Source of the DNA: Cryptomeria japonica
Taxonomy: Eukaryota; Streptophyta; Pinopsida; Cupressales; Cupressaceae
Direction of reading: 5' to 3'
Assembly: GCF_030272615.1 (NCBI RefSeq)
Contig: NC_081412.1
Coordinates: 38,882,911 to 38,942,910, forward strand
DNA length: 60,000 nucleotides
Each line of letters begins with the position of its first letter. Within the stretch, counting starts at the first letter, position 1. A program made the translations under genes and the position numbers. Below are positions 44,302-56,839 of the stretch, piece after piece. Under the pieces are notes generated by a model that was not told the origin of the DNA, ran no database searches, and saw nothing but the letters and a program-made list of their open reading frames with translations.

Positions 44302-46695
44302 TCATTTGGTGAACCTGATGTGAATCTAACACTTTTATAACTTCAAGGACTTTTTTTTTAGGCTTGTGAGCCCACCATGTGCACTAACATTTTTTGAATG
44401 TTTTAGTTGCAGATTTTCTAATTTTTTTGTGCAGGTTTTGGAAGGAGTTAGTTTAAAACATTTTAATTTCTTTGGTTTAAAACTTCATCTTTCTTGTTAT
44501 TCAGAGAGGGATAAAAATAACTTCATATTTTCTATTTGGTGCAACTAAAACAAACTCAACTTGTGCATTTGGTGCATAAAAAAAGAACTTCATCTTTCTT
44601 GTTTTTCACAAAGGGATAAAAAAAACTTCACATTTTGTATTTGGTGCAACTTAAACAAACTCAACTTTTTCATTTGGTGCATAACAAAGAACTTCATCTT
44701 TCTTGTTTTTCACAAATGGATAAAAAGAACTTCACATGTTCTATTTGGTGTAACTAAAACAAACTCAAATTTTTATTTGGTGCATAAAAAGAACCTCACA
44801 TTTACCTTTTTTGCTACAAAGGATACACAACTTTATTTTTGTTTACTAGGTTTGCTTTCCAAAAGGTTGTCAAGTATCAAACATTTTGATATCTTGGTTA
44901 AAAAGAACACCATATCTGTTGGAGCAACATCTCCAAATAGCAAATAGATCACATTGCAATAAATCAGTTAAAAAGAACGTGTTTTCAATGATTGGCACGC
45001 TTGTGCAAAAATTTTGTCGAGTGGTCCTACTTCTAACACACACTATCCTCTCCTTTGGATTTCATGGTCCTAGGTGCAAGAGAAAAGTGTTAGTATCACT
45101 CTAAATTTTATATTTTTATGAGAGGCCTACTAAGAGACACATCACTCTTGGGAATGACCTCACACAGTAAATCCTTCGAGCCGCTGTAGAAATCAGGTGA
45201 GAGCGAAAGATATAGCCTTAGGTATGGTTGTTCCTATAGTGTAACTTGCCGAAAGGATATATGGGCCCCACAACAAGTTACAAGGCTCTTAAGTGAGTCA
45301 CTGCATAATGAACTTATGTCCAAAAACATCAAACATTACTAGAAACCTTTTTATATAGAAACCTACCCATTCTATTGATTGAGAATATTTGTGAGAAGTT
45401 TAGTGCAAGAGCATAGATGGTTTTGCTCCCATGATAGTCACCATACATATTTCCTTGAGTAGAAATAGGGATTTTTGAAAAGCTACTTGTAAATTTATAA
45501 AAGTGGTGACTCCCCCATCATAGGGATCAACTACCTTTTATGCTCATGCAAGACTTAGTATATCACATCCTTACCTGCTACGATGGGATTCATAAGGTAT
45601 GTAGTACCAAACTTGAAGAATATCAAGATGTAGTCTGAAATTATCGCAACTAGACATTTGACCTTAGGGATAAAGTGTGTTTGAAGTGTCTTTGTTTTGT
45701 ATCAGATCATTGATAAACTAAGCCGACTTTAGGCTTTTGGAAAAACATACAAAAACATTTGAAAAGGGGTCAAAATTTCAAAGATTGGGTTGATTTAGAC
45801 CCACACCTATTTTATGTCTTTTGAGGAAAAATTATTGTGCTTGTGTGCTTGCCTTGTTTTCTTGTCAAAGAAATCCAAAATAAATTCAAATCAAGTATTC
45901 ATGCAACACAATTTTACATCAAACATTTTACCAACAAACAAACATCAAACAAAGTGCAAACAAGATATCAAATTATATGACCATCATTCAAATCTTGAGA
46001 AAGAGGAATCTTCATCAACATATCAACTTGAAGAAAAGACCATTGAGTTCAAAGGCTTTTATCAAAAGAAGGAATTTTTTTTTATCTCAATAGACAAATT
46101 TTTATCTCAGAGAACCTTCTTGTGTCATATGCATCTATATCTTCAAGGAAAATCCAACGAGTTTTATAAAGAGCCTTTGAAAAATAGAGATTTTACTCGG
46201 TATAGAGCTTTGAGTTATCACAAAAACAAAGGAGGCAAAATCAACCCTGCTTTCTTTCCAAACATCTGCATTACCTATAACATAACTCGAGAAGAACCAC
46301 CAACCCTTGAGCAAGAAGAAGAATAATTTGTCCCCTTTGTGACAAAGTTTTTATTGAGGTCCACATTCTATCCACTCTCACATTCATACATCATCAATCC
46401 ATTCAACTCTCAAAACATAAAAGGGTCTTGTCCTAAAGTTCTTTTTAGATATTTCTTAAATCAAAACAACACATCACTTTTAGAGTGTTTCTACATCTAG
46501 GATAAATCATCCTAAGAGGCATTTCTACACAGGTTAAAACTAGTCTATGAGTGCATCCTCTCATTACTAGGTAGCTTGGTTTGTAACACATCTCAAACCT
46601 TGATATACCTTATCACATCAACATTGTTGAAAACACAAAGAGAAATTCACAAATAACTTTAGTAACATCCAACCTTTAGTGTACGATATGTCACC
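44302..46695 (+). other. Family G primer-binding site and long leader
   Basis: TGGTGAACCTGATGT at 44307 is the candidate primer-binding site. Three ~107-bp tandem units begin at about 44479, 44587 and 44692, each with AACTTCATCTTTCTTG and ATTTGGTGCA. A 170-codon frame at 45814-46326 is Lys/Glu-rich with no recognised domain; a start further inside is possible. Ogre-like Tat elements can carry an extra frame before gag, so it may be one. Its 5' part is also found in the spacer of the palindromic element. Confidence 0.55.
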
Positions 46696-47709
46696 ATGGT
46701 AGATCTATGCAATACCAAACAAAAGCCAGGGGAGCTATTTTCAGCTTTCCTACAATTGTGGAGGCAACTGTCTAGCAGAGGTTCTCTTCATCTACTTGAA
46801 CGAGAGCTAGTGGAAATATTTATTTCCAACTTGAACGATGAAATGGAATCCCATCTAGACATTAAGGGCATAGAGTCCTTTGAAGACATGATTACCCAGG
46901 GATTAAAATGTGAACGAGCCCTTATCAAAAAGGGACTTATCAAAATATACAATGAACCAAATGATGACCCTCACCTGTGTTTTAATAGTGATAAACCCAA
47001 CTTCTGGAATAAAAACAAGAACATCGTCAATGACGGGGTCGTAGATGCAAGGACCATAAAAATTGCACAACCTGTGGTCAGATTTGCGGGGCAAAATTTT
47101 CCTCCTAAAAACAACACCATTGCTCCTCCACAAAATCAAGGTCGCAATGCACCACAAGAGGAACCAAGATAATGACAACAAAACTATAAACCAAAACGTA
47201 CATGCACACCCTTAGGGGAACCCATCGAAACAATATTACGTCAATTGGTCTCTTCGAATCTAGTGACCTTACCAAAGACATCTAACTATGAACCTCAGGT
47301 CAAACCTCCATGGTGGAGAGATAATGAACATTGTGAATTTCACCAAGGGAAAGGACATAAAATGAGTAATTGTCATAGACTGAAAGATCTTGTTCAAGAT
47401 CTTATTGACCAAGGAGAAATTGAAATCAAAGGACATGACCCAAAAACATCAAATTATGATCATCTAATGTTCAAGAATTCACTTCCATCACATGATCAAA
47501 GGGGTCCTTCCATCTCAGGGCGAAACACAGATACAACTAATTATACACGAGCTACCTATAATTATACTGTGAATCACCTATATGACACCAATGAACAAAT
47601 TGCAACCCTCACCATCAAAGATCCAAACCCTGCCTCCAATGTTGTTACATGTCATAGCAAGATCACTATTAAAGAAGCTCCACAAGGAACAACCTCCATC
47701 CCCAAGTAG
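46696..47709 (+). pseudogene. gag, family G gypsy element, broken
   Basis: Pieces at 46696-47172 and 47245-47709. The first has the gag core: KQKPGELFSAFLQLW and then SRGSLHLLERELVEIFISNL, typical of plant gypsy capsid; the part N-terminal to it is too degraded to place. The second piece has WWRDNEHCEFHQGKGHKMSN followed by Cys, a C-x2-H-type zinc finger (CEFHQGKGHKMSNC, about 47332-47373), then LKDLVQDLIDQGEIEI, which usually follows the finger in this clade. A stop at 47170 and one at 47707 break the frame. Gag packages element RNA. Confidence 0.75.
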
Positions 47710-48480
47710 TATAATCTTGTGGAGCAGTTAGATAAAATGCCCGCACTTATATCCATATTAGAGCTTTTGTGCTTATCCCCATCACACAAAATGATCTTGG
47801 ATCAAGCTCTCCAAGAAGCATCACTCCCTACCAACCTTAACACAGATCAATTTCAAGCCATGGTTGGCAGTCTCAGGTCATCACCATGCCTCACTTTTTC
47901 TAAAAGTGACAACGCTTCTTTCCAACAAACACATAACCATCCCTTCACATTGAAGGATTTGTCAACCAACACAAAATCAAGCGAGTCTTGATTGAAAATG
48001 GAGTCGGCCTAAATATATGTACCTTGCAGTTGGTCACGGCCTTGGGATATGCAGTCAAATCAGTGGACCCTAGCAAAAAGATAACCATTAAAGCCTATGA
48101 TGATACAAAGTGTTCTTCAAAAGGAGTTGTGTTACCTATCAGAGTGGGCCCAGTAGTGAAGCACATCATCTGTCAAGTTCTGGACCTTCCTCTACCATAT
48201 AATTTATTGTTAGGAAGACCTTGGATACACGCCATGAAAGTCGTTCCATCCACCTATCATTAGTGTATCAAGTTTCCCCATAATAGTGCAAAAATCACAA
48301 TCCTTGGTGATGCAAACCCATTTGCATATTGTAACAATATTAACCATCAGCCAGAGATTACCTCTCCTAACAACAGAAAATCTATCCCATCCACATCATA
48401 TGTTAATCCAGACTCTCTTTCCAACTCAAACACCCCTATCCCAAAACAAGATAAGTTGAAAATGAAAATGGCAGATCAGG
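47710..48480 (+). pseudogene. Retropepsin region of family G, active site altered
   Basis: A frame change near 47960 leads into VLIENGVGLNICTL (about 47978-48019). In plant gypsy proteases this block holds the catalytic Asp, at the position where this copy has Glu, so activity is probably lost. The second block, LLLGRPWIHAMKVVPST, at about 48208-48258 is well kept. After a stop near 48262 the frame continues in degraded form to 48499, where the copia element is inserted. The protease would process gag and pol. Confidence 0.75.
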
Positions 48481-48499
48481 AAGGTCCCAGGGAATATAA

Positions 48500-48504
48500 T
48501 CTAA
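48500..48504. repeat. Target-site duplication of the copia element, left (TCTAA)
   Basis: Exact match to 55201-55205. Confidence 0.95.
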
Positions 48505-49572
48505 TGTTGGTATTTTGGTATGGTTTTGTCATTGATGTCAACACCTATCAACACTTATCAACTCTGGCACTTTGGAGAAATGGTTATGTTCACCGGCAAG
48601 CAAGTGACTTTATGCACAGTCACTGGTATCTGGTACACCGATAGGATATATTGTTCACCGGCACTTGGAATGGCACGGAAAACATCTGGTTATGTCGAAG
48701 ACATCATTTGGACACTTTGTCTTGGAGATATGTTCATTGGTATATTCATGTTTGCATATTTGTTGTTACCGGCAAATAGGTCCAGATTAAGCGCTGGCAG
48801 GCTTATCTATTCCAGATCAGTATGACACGCTTTGGAGATGATTTTTTTGTTATTGTAAATGCATTAAGCTGACATGTTGAATCGGATATTGCATCGGTTA
48901 TTGATTTACTTGTAAATTGATTTGATTGTAATATCTTTTAGAGATGACCTACTAAAATTTGTCTTAGGTTATGGTATATATGTAAGATCTTATTTGTAAG
49001 ATTGATAGGCGATTAGGAAAAAGAATTATAAGAAGGCATATGCGAGAATAAGCAAAGCTATACTACACGCAGACATCGTTTAAGGTGAAGCAAGGTTTTT
49101 GTGAAGGCATATCAGAACTGAACTGGTACTGAATCTAGCATATGAAGATGTTATTTTGAGCAGTGCATTATTATTGGATCTAACCATCCAATTGTAGTCA
49201 ATGTGACTCCTATTTGTGTTTGAGCACTGAGCTCTAGGCGCTTGGCCTTTCTGCATGTGCAGCCCCCATTTGTATACACATACTATCTGCAGTAGTATCA
49301 TATGATTGTGGATAAGGTTTCCCACCATGGTTTTTCCCCTTACAGGGTTTCCACGTACAAATATTGGTGTTATGTGTAGTGGATGTTATTGTCTTTCTGT
49401 TTCATGCATTAATCTTTACCGGTACTGTAATTAACTGATAAATTGTCTACCGGCATAAAGTTTAATTTACCGATATTAAGCATTAAGGTTGGTTAAGTTG
49501 TTTTTGGTTTGAATTTATTTGACAACTGAATCACACCCCCCCCCCCCTCTCAATTGTCTCTGGGACCTAACA
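48505..49572 (+). mobile_element. 5' LTR of copia element
   Basis: 1,068 bp, from TGTTGGTATTTTGG to GGGACCTAACA. A TATA-like ATTATAAGAAGG lies near 49025-49036. A run of twelve C at 49536-49547 is broken by T and G in the 3' LTR. Confidence 0.92.
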
Positions 49573-49574
49573 AT

Positions 49575-49587
49575 TGTTATCAGAGTC
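49575..49587 (+). promoter_or_regulatory. Primer-binding site of copia element
   Basis: TGTTATCAGAGTC matches the initiator-Met tRNA type TGGTATCAGAGCC at 11 of 13 positions; two bases have changed. Confidence 0.8.
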
Positions 49588-49629
49588 GAGTCCTCTTTTT
49601 GCAGAAGTTTAACAGCTTGAGGAGATCCA

Positions 49630-52600
49630 ATGTCTACTAATTATTTCAGGAAGGATAGTCCTAAACTTGATGGAACCAACTATGGCATATGGACAATCAA
49701 AATGGAGACACATATAAATTGCATTGGAAAGGACATTTGGGGTGTTACAAAGAATGGCTACATTGCTCCTACTCAAAGTCATCTTGATCCACCTAACTTG
49801 GCTAAAGATGAGGAAAATGATTGCAAGGCAAGAGAAGCACTTTTGAGCACATTATCAGATCAGCAAATCATGGGATTATCAAATAGATCGATTGTTAAAG
49901 CTATTTGGGATCATTTGGAAACACTGAATGAAGGAGGTTCCACAGTCAAAATAAAACTTGAAAGCTTCCGGGTCAGGTATGAAAATCTGAAAATGGAAGA
50001 AGATGAAAGGATTTCTGCTTTTATGGAAAGAGTAAATGATTATTTTGGGTATTAAATGTTGTGGAGGAACCTTAAGTGAAGATGAAATTGTTTCAAAAGT
50101 TTTAAGAGGATTGCCACCAGTATATAAAATGAAAGTTACAGCTATAAATGAATTGAGAACAATGCCTAATACATCAGTAACTAGGGATACATTGATTGGA
50201 AAACTTTCAGCTTTTGAAATTGAGAAATTTGGTCTTGTTGCTACTATAAAGAAAGATTTAGCCTTTAAAGCATCAACATCATCTGCACCATCTTTTGACA
50301 AATCTAATTAGAAAGCCTTTTATGCAAGAGATCTTGAGGAAAGCAGGAGAGAAAATGAAGAACTTGAAGAACTTGAAGCACTATTTGCAAGGAAAATGCC
50401 TAAAGGTCCAGTTGGAAGTAAGTATGAAGGTAAAGCACCCTTTAAATGTTTTAACTATAATAAGATTGGTCATATGGCTTCGAGATGCCTTGACAAACAT
50501 GCTAGACTAAGAGAATAAGCTAGAAGAACATACAAGCCTAACCCTGAATATCAGAGATACAGATTTAAGAAGAATAAAGATAAATCTTGTTATCATGCTG
50601 ATGAAGGAGTCATTGATAATTCTGATGAAGATCCGACAGACAATGGATGGGTTTTTGTTGCTATAACAGAAGATCAACCAGCACCTACTGTTCAACCGAT
50701 AGAGCAGGCCCTAACAGCTAAAGTTGAAGTTAAGGATGAATGGATCATTGTAGGATGTTCACATCATATGACTAGTGATAAAGGTAAATTCTTGAACTTT
50801 CAGGAATATAATGGAGGTCTGGTAAGATTTGGAGATGATAAAGCTTGTTTGATCAAAGGAAAAGGTATTATATCTCTTGCTGGTAAGCATAATACTGACA
50901 CTGTTTACTATGTAGAAGGTTTAAAGCATAATATTTTGAGTGTTGGTCAATTAGTTGAGAAAAGATTTCAGTTACAATTCAAGAATGGAAAATGCAAAAT
51001 TATGAACAAAACTAGTTTGGAAATTGCAACCAGTAATCAAACTAGAGGAAACATCTTTCATTTAAATAAAAGTGAAAAGACATTCTTGATTGCACATATT
51101 GATGAAAGTTGTTTATGGCATAAGAGACTCTGTCATGTAAATTTTGATTGCATGGTAAAAATCAGTACTACTAAGGCAGTTAGAGACTTACCTAAGATTG
51201 TTAAACCTCACAATCCGGTATGTAAGGAATGTCAATTTGAAAAACAAGTTAGAGCATCTTTTAAAAGTATTCTAGAAAAATCCAATAATGCTCTTGACTT
51301 AATTCACATTGATTTATGAGGTCCAGCTAGAACTAAAAGCTTACAAGGTGATAGATATTTCATGCTAATCATTGATGACTATTCTAGAATGTGTTGGGTT
51401 ACTTTTCTCAGAGAAAAATCAGAAGCACTCGGGAAGTTCAAACTATTCAAAGCAATGGTAGAAAATGAGACCGATAAGAAAATCAAATGTCTGAGATCAG
51501 ATCAAGGAGGTGAATTCACATCTAAGGAATTTAATACATTCTGTGAAGTGAATGGAATTAGAAGACAGTTATCAGCACCCCAGACACCACAACAAAATGG
51601 AGTTGTAGAAAGGAAAAATAGAACTATCTTGGACGCAACTAGAAGTATGTTATCTGAAGCAAATCTACCACATGTATATTGGAGAGAGGCAGTAAGCACA
51701 GTGGTCTATGCATTCAACAAAGTTCACATCAAAGGTGAAACCGGTAAGACCCATCATGAACTATGGCTTGGTATTACTCCTACTCTTAAATATTTTAGAA
51801 TATTTGGAAGAAAATGCTATATTAGAAGAGATGAGTATATTGGAAATTTTGATCCTAGAAGTGATGAAGAAATATTTCTTGGTTATTCATCTAAGAGCAA
51901 AACATATAGATGTTTTAACAAGAGATTGCAAAAAATTATTGAAAGTACAAATGTGAATATTGATGAACAGTTTAGAGGAACTTCAAGGTATATAGACTCT
52001 TAACCGGAAACAGAGATACTAAAAAATGAACCTACATTGAATCCACCGGTACAAAATGAAGATCTAGTTACCCCGGTATCATCTGAAAATTCCACTGTAA
52101 CTGAGGAACAACAGCAAACGAAGACACCCCGGTATGTAAGATTGAACCACTCTGAAAAACAGACAATTAGGAACAAGTATCAAGGAGTTATGACAAGAGG
52201 AAGACTAGAAAATGAAGAGGTATGTCTTATTTCTCAAATCGAACCATCATCAATTAATGAGGCATGTGAAGATAAACACTAGATTAAAGCTATGGAAGAG
52301 GAACTAGAACAAATTGAGAAGAATAACACATGGACATTAGTTCCCCCTCCTAAAGACAAAACTGTGATTGGAACAAAATGGGTATTCAGAAACAAACTTA
52401 ATGAAGATGGGAAGGTAATCAGAAATAAAGCAAGATTAGTGTGTAAGGGATATTCTCAGAAAGAAGGAATTGATTATAATGAAACCTTTGCACTGGTAGC
52501 TAGAATTGAGGCAGTCAGATTATTCTTGGCTTTTGCAACACACAAGAACTACAAAGTATATCAAATGGATATTAAATGTGCATTTCTAAATGGAGATCTT

Positions 52601-53740
52601 GAAGAAGTTTACATTGAGCAACTTGATGGATTTTCTTTAACAGATAACAAAGATATGGTTTGCAGGCTAAGGAAAGCTTTGTATGGGTTGAAGCAAGCTC
52701 CAAGAGCTTGGTATGCCAGATTGGATAAATATCTTTTGAAGATTGGTTTTTCTAAAGGTAATGCTGACAACAACTTATACTATAAAGTGACTAATGATGA
52801 CATCTTGGTTATAGAAGTTTTTGTTGATGATATAATCTTTGGAGGAGAAGATGGATTATGTAAAGAATTTTCTATTGAAATGCAGCATGAATTTGAAATG
52901 TCTATGATTGGAGAGATAAAATTCTTTTTAGGATTGCAGATTTCAGAGACTGATAAAGGTATATTCTTGAGTCAATCCAAGTACCTGAAGGAGTTACTAA
53001 AGAAATTTGGGATGGAGAACTCTAAACCGGTAAACACACCTATGACTACAAATGACAAATTATCACTAAGGGATGAATCTACACCTGTTAATCTGACTAG
53101 GTACAAATTTTTGATAGGAGGCCTACTGTATTTGACACAAACAAGACCTGATATTATGAATGCAGTATGTATTGTTTCAAGATTTCAGAGTAATCCTAGA
53201 GAAAATCATGAATCAACAGTAAAAAGGATTTTTCAGTACTTACAAGGCACTACAAATCTTGGTTTATGGTATCCTAGAGATGAAAACTTTGAATTATGTG
53301 CATACACAGATGCAAATTAGGCAAGAGATGTGGATGACAGAAAAAGCACCACCGATGGAGCATTTTTTCTTGGAAACATATTAATTTCTTGGTTGAGTAA
53401 GAAACAAAGTTGTACATCTTTATCAACAGCAGAATCAAAATATGTTGCAACAACAACTAACTGTACACAGGTATTATGGCATAAACAAATGTTGAAGGAA
53501 ATAAAGGTAAAATGCAAGGAACCTATAACTATCTATTGTGATAACACTGCAGTAATTGATATATCTAAGAATCTGGTACTACACTCTAAAACTAAACATG
53601 TTTATATCAAATTGAACTTTCTAAAAGAGAATGCTGAAGCAAAAGAAGTAAAACTGGTTTATGTGAATACTAAAGAGCAGATTGCAGATATTTTCACTAA
53701 GCCTTTGCCTAAGAAGACTTTTGAATATCTCAGAGACTAG
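49630..53740 (+). pseudogene. Copia gag-pol polyprotein (gag, protease, integrase, RT, RNase H), decayed
   Basis: Starts at the ATG 49630 in frame 1, changes once to frame 2 at about 50040, and stays in that frame to the stop at 53738-53740. Premature stops lie at 50309, 50516, 51317, 52001, 52280 and 53318. Gag opens with KLDGTNYGIWTIKMETHI. The zinc knuckle at 50447-50488, CFNYNKIGHMASRC, has Tyr for the second Cys. The protease block near 50737 reads WIIVGCSHHM: one codon short, and without the catalytic Asp. Integrase has the HHCC block (WHKRLCHVNFD, CKECQFEKQ) and core motifs LIIDDYSRM and PQQNGVVERKNR. RT has the [12 protein letters not shown] and FVDDIIFGG blocks; RNase H starts AYTDAN. 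It encodes the copia order gag-PR-IN-RT-RH. Confidence 0.92.
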
Positions 53741-54132
53741 CTTGGGGTCATATCTCCATTGGTAGAGACTTAGACAGTTGATGTTTGTCATCAACCGACA
53801 GAACTAATAGAGAAATCTTTTATTCCAGCTTTGATGAGGAGAGTTACTTCTCAGGGGGAGTAGTTGGCATACTGAATTGGTTGGTATTTTGTATTTGAAC
53901 CTGGCTTTTGTATTGGCTTTGGCATTTGATGTCATAGGGGAGAGATTGATATGGAAAAACACAAGAAAAACACATGTTACTCTCAGGGGGAGAGATTGTT
54001 ATTTCAGGAGAGATTGATTTCTGGTTTTGATCTCTTTTGAGAGATTGTTGGTTTATTGGTTTTTGGCATTTTTGTTTTGGCACTTTGATGGTTTTTCCAT
54101 CTTGTGTTGTCATCAATGCCAAAGGGGGAGAT
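53741..54132 (+). other. 3' untranslated region and polypurine tract of copia element
   Basis: The priming tract AAAGGGGGAGA is at 54121-54131, next to the LTR. Similar tracts occur near 53854, 53936 and 53985 (each GGGGGAG or GGGGAGAG), so the region is a degenerate repeat of tract-like motifs. Confidence 0.75.
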
Positions 54133-55200
54133 TGTTGGTATTTTGGTATGGTTTTCTCATTGATGTCAACACCTATCAACACTTATCAACTCTGGTACTT
54201 TGGAGAAATGGTTATGTTCATCGGCAAGCAAGTGACTTTATGTACAGTCATAGGTATCTAGTACACTGACATGATATATTATTCACTGACACTTGGAATG
54301 GCATGGAAAACATCTAGTTATGTCGAAGATATCATTTGGACACTTTGTCTTGGAGATATGTTCATTGGTATGTTCGTGTTTGCATATTTGTTGTTACCGG
54401 CAAATAAGTCCAGATTAAGCACTGGTAGGCTTATCTATTCCAGATCAGCACGACACGCTTTGGAGATGATTTTGTTGTTGTTGTAAATGCATTAAGCTGA
54501 CATGTTGAATTGGATATTGCATCGATTATTGATTTACTTGTAAATTGATTTTATTGTAATATCTTTTAGAGCTGACCTACTAAAATTGGTCTTAAGTTAT
54601 GGTATATATGTAAGATCTTATTTGTAAGATCGATAGGCAATTGGGAAAAAGAATTATAATAAGGTATATGCAAGAATAAGCAGAGCTATATACGCATACA
54701 TCATTTAAGGTGAAGCAAGGTTTTTGTGAAGGCATATCAGAACTGAACTGATACTGAATCTAGCATATGAAGATGCTATTTTGAGCAGTACATTATTATT
54801 GGATCTAACCATCCAATTGTAGTCAGTGTGACTCCTATTTGTGTTTGAGCAGTGAGCTCTAGGTGCTTGGCCTTTCTGCATGTGCAGACCCCATTTGTAT
54901 ACAAATACTATCTGCAGTAGTATCATTTGATTGTGGGTAAGGTTTCCCATCATGGTTTTTCCCCTTACAAGGTTTCCACGTACAAATATTGGTGTTATGT
55001 GTAGAGGATGTTATTATCTTTTTGTTTCATGCATTGATCTTTACCAATACTGTAATTAACTGATAAATTGTCTACCAACATAAAGTCTAATTTACCGGTA
55101 TTAAGCATTAAGGTTGGTTAAGTTGTTTTTTGTTTGAATTTATTTGACAACTGATTCACCCCTCCCCGCCCCCCCTCTCAGTTGTCTCTGGGACCTAACA
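54133..55200 (+). mobile_element. 3' LTR of copia element
   Basis: 1,068 bp, aligned end to end with the 5' LTR. Many differences are C or G in the 5' LTR and T or A here, mostly at CG sites (for example CACCGGCAAG against CATCGGCAAG). Confidence 0.92.
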
Positions 55201-55205
55201 TCTAA
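55201..55205. repeat. Target-site duplication of the copia element, right (TCTAA)
   Basis: Exact match to 48500-48504. Confidence 0.95.
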
Positions 55206-56839
55206 GCCAACTCTTTTGTGTTGGGAAATTACTAACTTCCCCTAGAACTCATGGAAAGCCTCAAAATTTACTTCAAACACCATTGGCTAAACAGGCATGC
55301 ACTTTGGTGCAGTTCATCCCTGGTAACAATTAAGAAGAGGAAACCAGAGATGAGGACCTAGCAGAATGGATCTACAAAGACCCTATCACCACAGAAATCC
55401 CGCAAGCTAAGCTTCCTACTGATGAATATGGCAAAGGCCTCACCATTATGCAAAGAATGGGCTATGATGGTCAGAGTGCTTTGGTACAATGCAAACAAGG
55501 ATGACACGAGCCTTTGCAGCCTGAATTGAAACCCAAAGATAACACTGGATTAGGCTTTCAAAAAGAATCTCTTCCTAAGCTCAGATTCAAGGGTAAACCA
55601 AGCAAACCCATGTATCAAATAGTTACTCCAAGGAGGCCCTCCTTGATTATCTCTACAGTACCAACAAAACTAATAATCCCATCAGTAGCAGCAGTAGCAC
55701 CAATTGCACCAACAAGACTAATAATCAAATCAACAACATCACTCAAACCCACTGCACCAACAAGACCGATAAAACCATCAGTAGCAACGACAGTAACACC
55801 CACAACATCAACAAACCCCATAACTCCGTCTTTAGTACTAGTACCATCAGCAACATCAACAACACTGATAATTCTATCAGAAACAACAATAACAAATTCA
55901 ACAACACCGATACTCCCAATAGCCAATTCAACAACACCGATAATCCTACCAGTAGCACCAACAGAATCACCAACTCCTATAATCCTACCGGCAGCACCAA
56001 CAATCCCACCTATAAAAGTACATACACCCATGACAAAAACACCCTTCAATATAGAGGACCCCCCAGACTGGTACAGTAATAGGATGTTAGAGAGTGATTC
56101 ACAGACTAACTCACATGAGTGGGAATTTGATACAGTGAATCTAAATACTTCAAACAAGGAAGACACATTACCTCCACCACCTCGTAAAGATATACCCGTT
56201 TATGGAGAAGCATGGATAAAAACTTTCTAGAAACCTAAGCTAGACATACCTTCCACGAGCTCTACATTGAATCTCACGCTAGAATCTGACAAGGAGAGTA
56301 CCATTAAAGAACTTCACTCATCTATATTAACCCTCATTGACACCTCCTTTGACCTAAACTTAGTCGATGAGGTCATGCCTATCATCCACCCTGAACTCAT
56401 TGACTGGAACCAGCCAAATCCCCCATGTCTTGATCACTTCCTAAACGATGAGGCGCTCATAGAATTTTTAGAAATACGGGATCACAAAGTTGGATTTTCC
56501 ATCGAACTTAATAGCACAACATACTTTGGGGCAGATGCCAAACCTTTCAGCTCAAAAAACATCACAATAAAACATGGATCTTTTGGTGAAAACCATACAG
56601 TGACACTTGTTGATCCCAAAAAAGTAAAAATAAAGAGTGAATCCAAAGGTGAAAACCTCTTTGAGGCGCCTAAGGATGAAAGGTTTGACATCCTCCCCTT
56701 TAGTACAAATCGGGAGAGATCAATAATACTAATTGAAGAAACAAAGGAATTCAATGTGGGGACCCCTGAGACTCCTCACCACATACATTTGGCATCTCTA
56801 CTCACTCTAAAGGACACAACCAAAATTTGTAGAATTCTT
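55206..56839 (+). pseudogene. Family G pol: G-patch, Thr/Pro/Ile-rich spacer and linker to RT
   Basis: Resumes the G polyprotein after the copia insertion. A G-patch, YGKGLTIMQRMGYDGQSAL (about 55425-55485), then a stop at 55502 and DNTGLGFQ, follows the protease, as in several plant gypsy elements. Next is a stretch at about 55650-56040 made mostly of Thr, Pro, Ile, Ala and Ser with repeated IILP-APT units. A linker of about 210 codons (56267 on) is acidic and leads to RT. The frame (open 55514-56230 and 56267-56899) is broken by a stop at 56228 and a frame change near 56840. I know no function for the Thr/Pro spacer. Confidence 0.65.

Larger units (their letters stand above)
48505..55200 (+). 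mobile_element. Complete-length Ty1/copia element inserted in family G element
   Basis: LTRs of 1,068 bp at both ends, TG...CA termini, exact TCTAA duplication, Met-tRNA-type primer-binding site, a single gag-pol frame and a polypurine tract. It is inserted between the protease and G-patch of the G element, in the same orientation. LTR divergence is around 5-8% by eye, and the protein frame has a frame change and about six stops, so it is not a recent arrival. Confidence 0.95.

Noticed and set aside
44561-44947. 128-codon frame in the G leader, and similar ones at 9645-9935 and 12036-12254
   Set aside because: They arise from the ~107-bp leader repeat and encode only repeats of it; not conserved as one frame between copies.
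55615-56166. 183-codon minus-strand frame
   Set aside because: Antisense of the Thr/Pro/Ile repeat spacer in pol; repetitive DNA keeps both strands open.
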